Source of the DNA: Candidatus Mediterraneibacter faecipullorum
Lineage (GTDB): Bacteria > Bacillota > Clostridia > Lachnospirales > Lachnospiraceae
Assembly (NCBI GenBank): GCA_019119675.1
Contig: DWWO01000027.1
Location: forward strand, 1 to 46,026
Length of the DNA stretch: 46,026 nucleotides
Direction of reading: 5' to 3'
A program made the position numbers and the translations under genes. The notes beneath the pieces are model-generated. The model saw only the letters and a program-made list of their open reading frames with translations. It made no database searches and was not told where the DNA came from. This document shows positions 42,428 through 46,026 of the stretch, piece after piece (positions within the stretch are counted from its first letter, which is position 1; each line of letters opens with the position of its first letter).

Positions 42428-42494
42428 TCATTTGAGTCCCGCCTGTTTGCGGATCGAATTAATATTTTTCCATATCAGCAGGTTTTATCGGCAA
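42428..42494 (-). pseudogene. hicA: Remnant of hicA toxin gene
   Basis: Behind AAAGGAGG (42510-42503), a TTG at 42494 begins MPIKPADMEKY and then a stop. Shifted by one frame, the same stretch reads NSIRKQAGLK and stops at 42428. These match the beginning and the end of HicA toxins (about 60 residues); the middle, including the catalytic histidine region, is missing. It lies directly before hicB as hicA should. An internal deletion with frame loss is the simplest reading. Confidence 0.6.
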
Positions 42495-42513
42495 GTATGA
42501 ATCCTCCTTTCAT

Positions 42514-42542
42514 ATTATAAAATATAGCACCTAATAATTCAA
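42514..42542 (-). promoter_or_regulatory. Promoter-like sequence upstream of hicA remnant/hicB
   Basis: On the minus strand TTGAAT (42542-42537), 17 bases, TATAAT (42519-42514). The predicted start falls close to the hicA ribosome site, so only hicB would get a full leader. Confidence 0.45.
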
Positions 42543-42564
42543 TACGTATATATTATATACGTAT
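42542..42564. promoter_or_regulatory. Dyad operator candidate upstream of hicB
   Basis: ATACGTATA (42542-42550) and its reverse complement TATACGTAT (42556-42564), five bases apart, abut the -35 of the hic promoter. A ribbon-helix-helix protein such as HicB would bind this kind of dyad. Confidence 0.45.
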
Positions 42565-42694
42565 AAAAACGGAGGAGAAGTAAGGTGGGTAAAAGTTTTA
42601 AATTGTTATATATACTATAACAGAAGCAGACAAGAAAATAAGAAAATGCAATTTATTATTGCTTTTTTATAGTGCTGAAATTAGTATAAAGTTT

Positions 42695-42718
42695 TGTAAC
42701 ATTTCCGTATCTCGTGAG
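42695..42718 (+). promoter_or_regulatory. Possible ECF-type promoter of the sigma factor gene
   Basis: TGTAAC (42695-42700), 12 bases, CGTGAG (42713-42718). This resembles ECF -35 (TGTAAC/TGAAAC) and -10 (CGT) elements and would make the sigma gene autoregulated. The spacing is short, so it is tentative. Confidence 0.35.
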
Positions 42719-42747
42719 TTAATAGGGTGAAAAGGGGGATGAAAGGC

Positions 42748-43251
42748 ATGGACTTTGAACGTATATACCGGCTCTATTTCAAGGATGTGTTCCTGTATCT
42801 CCGGGCGATGTCTGCAAGTACGGATACGGCGGAAGAGATCACGCAGGAGACATTTGTAAAGGCGCTTCGGTCGATCGACTCGTTTGACGGCTCAAAGGAC
42901 ATCAGGGCGTGGCTGTTTACGATCGCAAGAAATACATATTACACATACTGTAGGCGTCAGTCCCGGTACGCGGATGAGGAGCTGCCCGAAAATGAGCCGG
43001 ATATACAGCCGGATTTTACCGAGCGGTTTGCGGACGAAGAGAGCGCCTTTCAGATCCACCGGTTTCTGCATGGCATGGACGAACCCTATAAAGAGGTGTT
43101 CAGCCTGAGGGTGTTCGGGGAACTGCCCTTTGAGAAGATCGGTGCAATATTCGGAAAGAGCTCCGGCTGGGCGAGAGTGACGTTCTACCGTGCCAAGAAG
43201 CAGATCGTTGATTATATGGAGGTGACAGAGCATGAAGAAGATAAGCTGTAA
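42748..43251 (+). CDS. ECF-family RNA polymerase sigma factor
   Basis: A 167-residue group 4 sigma factor. Region 2 (about 5-75) shows FERIYRLYFKDVFLYLR, AEEITQETFVKAL and IRAWLFTIARNTYYTYCRR. Region 4 (about 100-155) shows EPYKEVFSLRVFGELPFEKIGAIFGKSSGWARVTFYRAKKQI. ATG 42748 is preferred with AAGGGGG 9 bases upstream; earlier in-frame starts at 42727 (GTG) and 42739 are possible. Its last 20 bases overlap the anti-sigma gene, the usual arrangement for such a pair. Confidence 0.9.
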   Translation: MDFERIYRLYFKDVFLYLRAMSASTDTAEEITQETFVKALRSIDSFDGSKDIRAWLFTIARNTYYTYCRRQSRYADEELPENEPDIQPDFTERFADEESAFQIHRFLHGMDEPYKEVFSLRVFGELPFEKIGAIFGKSSGWARVTFYRAKKQIVDYMEVTEHEEDKL

Positions 43252-43912
43252 TATTATAAGAGACATACTGCCGCTCTATCTGGACGGAGTAGTGAGCGAA
43301 GACACGAAACAGATGGTGGAAGAGCATCTGAAAGAGTGCGGTCAGTGCAGAAATGAGGCAGTAAAGTTAAAGCGGGATGTCGGCCTGCCTGCCAGCAAGA
43401 GTGTCCGTCTGGCTGAGACAGAAGTGGTGAAAGGACTGAAAAGGAAGCTTTTCAGGAAGAAGTTCCTCGTATCAGTAGTATCTGTCATCCTGACGATCGC
43501 TGTTCTGTCAGGCATCTATTCCTACATGGCGCTGACGAAAAGATGTGTGGCTTATGACAGCGGAAAGGTACAGATACAAGAGGAAGACGGGGCATTGTAT
43601 GCAGTCTATCAGGGGGATGACCTGGGCGGTACAGTCAGCTTCGACCCGACAGAAGTGACGATTGACGGGAAAGAACAGAACGTGTTCACTTTCTATTGCT
43701 ATACAACTCTCTGGTCTGAGTATATCGAGCCGATTTTTGATGGTGAGACAGAGAAGACACAGGAGCGGATCGTATATGTGGGGCAGAAGGATGAGATAGA
43801 CAGGATCTATTACGGAGAGTTTGAGAACAACGGTGCCACACCGCTTTCTCCAGACTACGACTATGCATCGATGCTCGCCAGCCCGGAAATGGAGATGATC
43901 TGGGAGAGATGA
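43232..43912 (+). CDS. Membrane anti-sigma factor with zinc-finger domain
   Basis: A 226-residue partner of the ECF sigma factor. The N-terminal zinc-binding anti-sigma domain has cysteine 6 and the HLKECGQC motif (about 32-39). One transmembrane helix (FLVSVVSVILTIAVLSGIYSYMAL, about 79-102) leads to an extracytoplasmic domain of about 120 residues without a known match. The gene starts inside the sigma gene, so translation is coupled. The frame stays open for 33 further codons after the TGA at 43910-43912, with acidic, hydrophilic content ending at 44014, suggesting a longer ancestor. The signal sensed is unknown. Confidence 0.85.
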   Translation: MKKISCNIIRDILPLYLDGVVSEDTKQMVEEHLKECGQCRNEAVKLKRDVGLPASKSVRLAETEVVKGLKRKLFRKKFLVSVVSVILTIAVLSGIYSYMALTKRCVAYDSGKVQIQEEDGALYAVYQGDDLGGTVSFDPTEVTIDGKEQNVFTFYCYTTLWSEYIEPIFDGETEKTQERIVYVGQKDEIDRIYYGEFENNGATPLSPDYDYASMLASPEMEMIWER

Positions 43913-44014
43913 TCTACGGGGAGTCTCTGGGAACAGCCTTCGGGAACGGATTTCGGGGAAACTTCGACAGATGAAGACAATACAAATAGAGGTGAAGGCG
44001 ACACAAATAAATGA

Positions 44015-44064
44015 GGACATCCGTTCAGTACATGGCATAACTGTCGGATGTCCCCGTTTATATT
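44015..44064 (+). terminator. Terminator after the anti-sigma gene
   Basis: GGACATCCG (44015-44023) pairs with CGGATGTCC (44045-44053). The tail is CCGTTTATATTTT. Confidence 0.65.
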
Positions 44065-44113
44065 TTAGGAGTTTGTGAGTTATTCATTATACTCTTCGGC
44101 AGAGAAGAGATAA

Positions 44114-45058
44114 TTACAGGTGGATCCTTGTGCCGGTCTTGCCGAGGATCCCGTCTTTTGCTTTTTCAAGCAGTGTGATGAGCGCCTGTCTTCCCGGTTT
44201 GGACTCGGCGAAATCTACAGCCGCCTGTACTTTCGGGAGCATAGAGCCCGGTGCAAAATGTCCCTCATCTATGTACTGTTTTGCCTCGGCCACGGTAATG
44301 TCGCCGAGCCATTTCTCGTCCGGTTTCCCGTAATTGATAGCTGCTTTCTCGACAGCAGTCAGGATGATGAGGAAATCAGCATCCAGTTCTTTTGCCATCA
44401 GGCAGCTTGCAAAGTCTTTATCGATTACTGCACTGGCGCCTTTTAAGTGGTTGCCCTGACGTGTGACAGGGATACCGCCGCCTCCGCAGGCAATGACAAC
44501 GTCGCCGGAGTCCACCATATTGCGGATCGTTCCGATCTCGATGATCTCCTGCGGTTTCGGGGATGCTACCACACGGCGGTAACCGCGTCCTGCATCTTCC
44601 TTCATGATATAATCATATTTTTCTGCCATTATATCAGCCTGCTCTTTTGACATGAAACGGCCGATCGGTTTGGACGGATGCTCAAATGCCGGATCATCGG
44701 GATCCACGCGCACCTGTGTGATCATGGTCGCTACCGGAATATCCGTGATCCCTCTGTTTAAGAGCTCTTCGCGGAGCGCGTTCTGAAGATCGTACCCGAT
44801 ATATGCCTGACTCATGGCAACGCAGACAGACAGCGGCGTGTTCGGCTGCTGCGGATCTTCGTGGGTAAGTGCGATCATAGCGTTATTTACCATGCCCACC
44901 TGAGGGCCGTTGCCGTGTGCAACGACGACTTCGCAGCCTTCCTGGATGAGATCCACGATAGCGCGTGAAGTGATCTTAACGGCTTTCATCTGCTCCGGCA
45001 GAGTATTGCCGAGGGCGTTTCCGCCCAGGGCAATGACGATACGTTTTTTCTTTTCCAT
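44114..45058 (-). CDS. arcC: Carbamate kinase
   Basis: A 314-residue amino acid kinase-fold enzyme that turns carbamoyl phosphate and ADP into ATP and carbamate. Landmarks are RIVIALGGNALG at the N-terminus, VAHGNGPQVGMVNNAMI, the long PVATMITQVRVDPDDPAF segment with KPIGRFM, and CGGGGIPV. Length is normal (about 310). GGGAGG precedes the start. RidA and a carbamoyltransferase lie upstream on the same strand, so this is likely the ATP-yielding end of purine/ureide breakdown rather than the arginine deiminase route, since no arcA is seen. Confidence 0.94.
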   Translation of the reverse strand: MEKKKRIVIALGGNALGNTLPEQMKAVKITSRAIVDLIQEGCEVVVAHGNGPQVGMVNNAMIALTHEDPQQPNTPLSVCVAMSQAYIGYDLQNALREELLNRGITDIPVATMITQVRVDPDDPAFEHPSKPIGRFMSKEQADIMAEKYDYIMKEDAGRGYRRVVASPKPQEIIEIGTIRNMVDSGDVVIACGGGGIPVTRQGNHLKGASAVIDKDFASCLMAKELDADFLIILTAVEKAAINYGKPDEKWLGDITVAEAKQYIDEGHFAPGSMLPKVQAAVDFAESKPGRQALITLLEKAKDGILGKTGTRIHL

Positions 45059-45074
45059 AAGCTGCCTCCCGGAA

Positions 45075-45458
45075 TCAGCCTTCTTTTACAGCGGCGATCG
45101 TCTCTACTTCACAGAGGACTCCTTTCGGAAGTGCCTTTACAGCAACGCAGGAGCGTGCCGGATTGCCTGTGAAGTATTTAGCGTATACTTCGTTGAATGC
45201 AGCGAAGTCAGCCATGTCTGCGAGGAAGCAGGTTGTTTTGACTACATCTGTGAAAGATGCGCCCTGGCTCTCCAGGAGAGCGCCTACATTCTTCATGACC
45301 TGCTCAGCCTGCTCTGTGATGTCGGAACCTACGACCTCACCTGTCTCTGGTGAGAGCGGGATCTGTCCTGAGAAGAATGCGATCCCGTTCAGGATGATTC
45401 CCTGTGAATACGGTCCGATAGCTGCAGGTGCGTTTTTTGTGTCAACATATTTTAACAT
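45075..45458 (-). CDS. RidA family reactive intermediate deaminase
   Basis: A 127-residue RidA/YjgF/UK114 protein. Hallmarks are [31 protein letters not shown], the substrate-binding arginine in [10 protein letters not shown], and the closing [12 protein letters not shown]. Such proteins hydrolyse reactive 2-aminoacrylate or related enamines. AGGAGG lies upstream, and only 16 bases separate it from carbamate kinase. In anaerobic purine gene clusters a RidA protein beside diaminopropionate ammonia-lyase would remove aminoacrylate; that lyase is not in this window. Confidence 0.94.
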   Translation of the reverse strand: MLKYVDTKNAPAAIGPYSQGIILNGIAFFSGQIPLSPETGEVVGSDITEQAEQVMKNVGALLESQGASFTDVVKTTCFLADMADFAAFNEVYAKYFTGNPARSCVAVKALPKGVLCEVETIAAVKEG

Positions 45459-45496
45459 GATGTAAATACCTCCTGATGATTCTTTTTTAGGTTAGT

Positions 45497-45660
45497 AACT
45501 GTTCAGTCCGTTCAGCCCGCGCCATTCGCAAAGCCGCACTTACGTGCTTACTGCGACGTTGTCGCTGCTTTGCTCATATACAGGCGCTCAACACATCTGT
45601 CTGCCAGTCAACAGATTCCTATGCGAGCATAAATCTGTTGACTGACGCCAGATGGCTGAA
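45497..45660. repeat. Intergenic repeat with long palindrome
   Basis: A noncoding spacer that starts with the dispersed motif (about 45510-45532) and contains a strong hairpin: AGTCAACAGATT (45606-45617) pairs with 45632-45643, extended by CATCTG/CAGATG outer arms (about 45595-45600 and 45649-45654). GTTCAG near the start and CTGAAC near the end suggest an inverted-repeat boundary. It lacks a T run of terminator type on either strand. Confidence 0.5.
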
Positions 45661-45663
45661 CTA

Positions 45664-46026
45664 TTATTTAAACACCCTCGGTGTTCCTTTTTCTTCAAGT
45701 TTCTTAAGGATGTCAGCCGGATCTGCGAATTTTGCGAGGAAGATCATAGCCGCGATGATGTACGGTTTGTAGCTTGCTTCTTTGTACAGCGGATCTCTGT
45801 AGCGGTCAAATACGCTTGCGTCAACCTCGCCTTCCTCGCAGCTTACGCCTGTGATGTCCGCCGGCAGGCAGTGCATATAGAGCGCTTTGCCGTCTTTGGT
45901 TGTCTTCATCAGTTCCTCTGTACAAGCCCAGTCTTTGTGCTGCGCGTTCTGTGCCAGAAGCTCTTTTTCCAGTTCCTTGATGCCCTCAAAGTCGCCGTTT
46001 CCGTACAGCTCTGTACGTTTCTCCAT
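45664..46026 (-). CDS. ygeW: Knotted carbamoyltransferase YgeW-like, 3' part only
   Basis: The C-terminal 120 residues of an aspartate/ornithine carbamoyltransferase-family protein, running off the window. The carbamoyltransferase signature HCLP is in GKALYMHCLPADITG, followed by SCEEGEVDASVFDRYRDPLYKEASYKPYIIAAMIFL, which I recognise as the YgeW (knotted) type rather than ArgF or PyrB. YgeW belongs to purine/ureide degradation clusters with XdhA, SsnA and carbamate kinase. The Met at the window edge is internal, not the start. Its substrate is not established from sequence. Confidence 0.75.
   Translation of the reverse strand: MEKRTELYGNGDFEGIKELEKELLAQNAQHKDWACTEELMKTTKDGKALYMHCLPADITGVSCEEGEVDASVFDRYRDPLYKEASYKPYIIAAMIFLAKFADPADILKKLEEKGTPRVFK

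Noticed and set aside
1-46026. CRISPR array, prophage, insertion sequence or rRNA operon
   Set aside because: No regularly spaced direct repeats, transposase, integrase or rRNA sequence were found on reading both strands.

Overview
The window looks like chromosomal DNA of a gut-type anaerobic Firmicute, most likely a clostridium of the Lachnospiraceae. The evidence is SigA-type promoters (TTGACA-17-TATAAT), strong AGGAGG ribosome sites, T-box, M-box and purine riboswitches, a YesM/YesN two-component pair beside a sugar ABC transporter that lacks its own ATPase gene, and many TGATG/ATGA operon overlaps. I see no phage, transposase, rRNA or CRISPR array. The genus is not determined.

Layout. 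(1) 1-9556: the 3' end of a tRNA and its terminator, then brnQ (branched-chain amino acid uptake), hom, a MarR regulator, thyA, folA, a ZnuACB-type metal ABC transporter, a YhhN-family membrane protein and an AGCS alanine/glycine:cation symporter, all on the plus strand and tightly packed. (2) 9557-13497: branched-chain amino acid synthesis. A consensus promoter inside a 12-bp inverted repeat drives a T-box leader and ilvBN; ilvE follows with its own promoter and terminator. (3) 13597-21200: a sugar locus with a Gfo/Idh/MocA dehydrogenase, an RpiR regulator, CutC (opposite strand), a cytoplasmic GH29 alpha-L-fucosidase, a mannose-class PTS (EIIAB fusion, EIIC, EIID) and a SIS-domain protein. 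It resembles a fucosyl-disaccharide uptake and cleavage system. (4) 21206-24381, minus strand: mgtE behind an M-box riboswitch and a small overlapping ORF, and a MalY/PatB-type PLP enzyme.

(5) 24419-33064: a YesN-type response regulator and its YesM-type kinase (broken by a one-base frameshift) on the minus strand, diverging from a sugar-binding lipoprotein, two permeases and a large ADP-ribosylglycohydrolase-fold protein with C-terminal beta-sandwich regions. The imported substrate and the hydrolase reaction are unknown, so this is the best candidate for an undescribed system. (6) 33064-35311: a gamma-carbonic-anhydrase-like protein and a PepD dipeptidase. (7) 35387-41876: purine catabolism, with an XdhC-type maturation protein, a guanine-class riboswitch, guanine deaminase, the molybdopterin subunit of a xanthine-dehydrogenase-like enzyme and an FAD/2Fe-2S fusion subunit. 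(8) 41934-44064: an orphan hicB antitoxin with a shrunken hicA remnant, and an ECF sigma/anti-sigma pair. (9) 44114-46026, minus strand: carbamate kinase, RidA and the 3' part of a YgeW-like knotted carbamoyltransferase. These resemble the energy-yielding end of the anaerobic purine/ureide pathway, so regions 7 and 9 probably work together: guanine to xanthine, ring degradation by enzymes encoded elsewhere, then carbamoyl phosphate to ATP.
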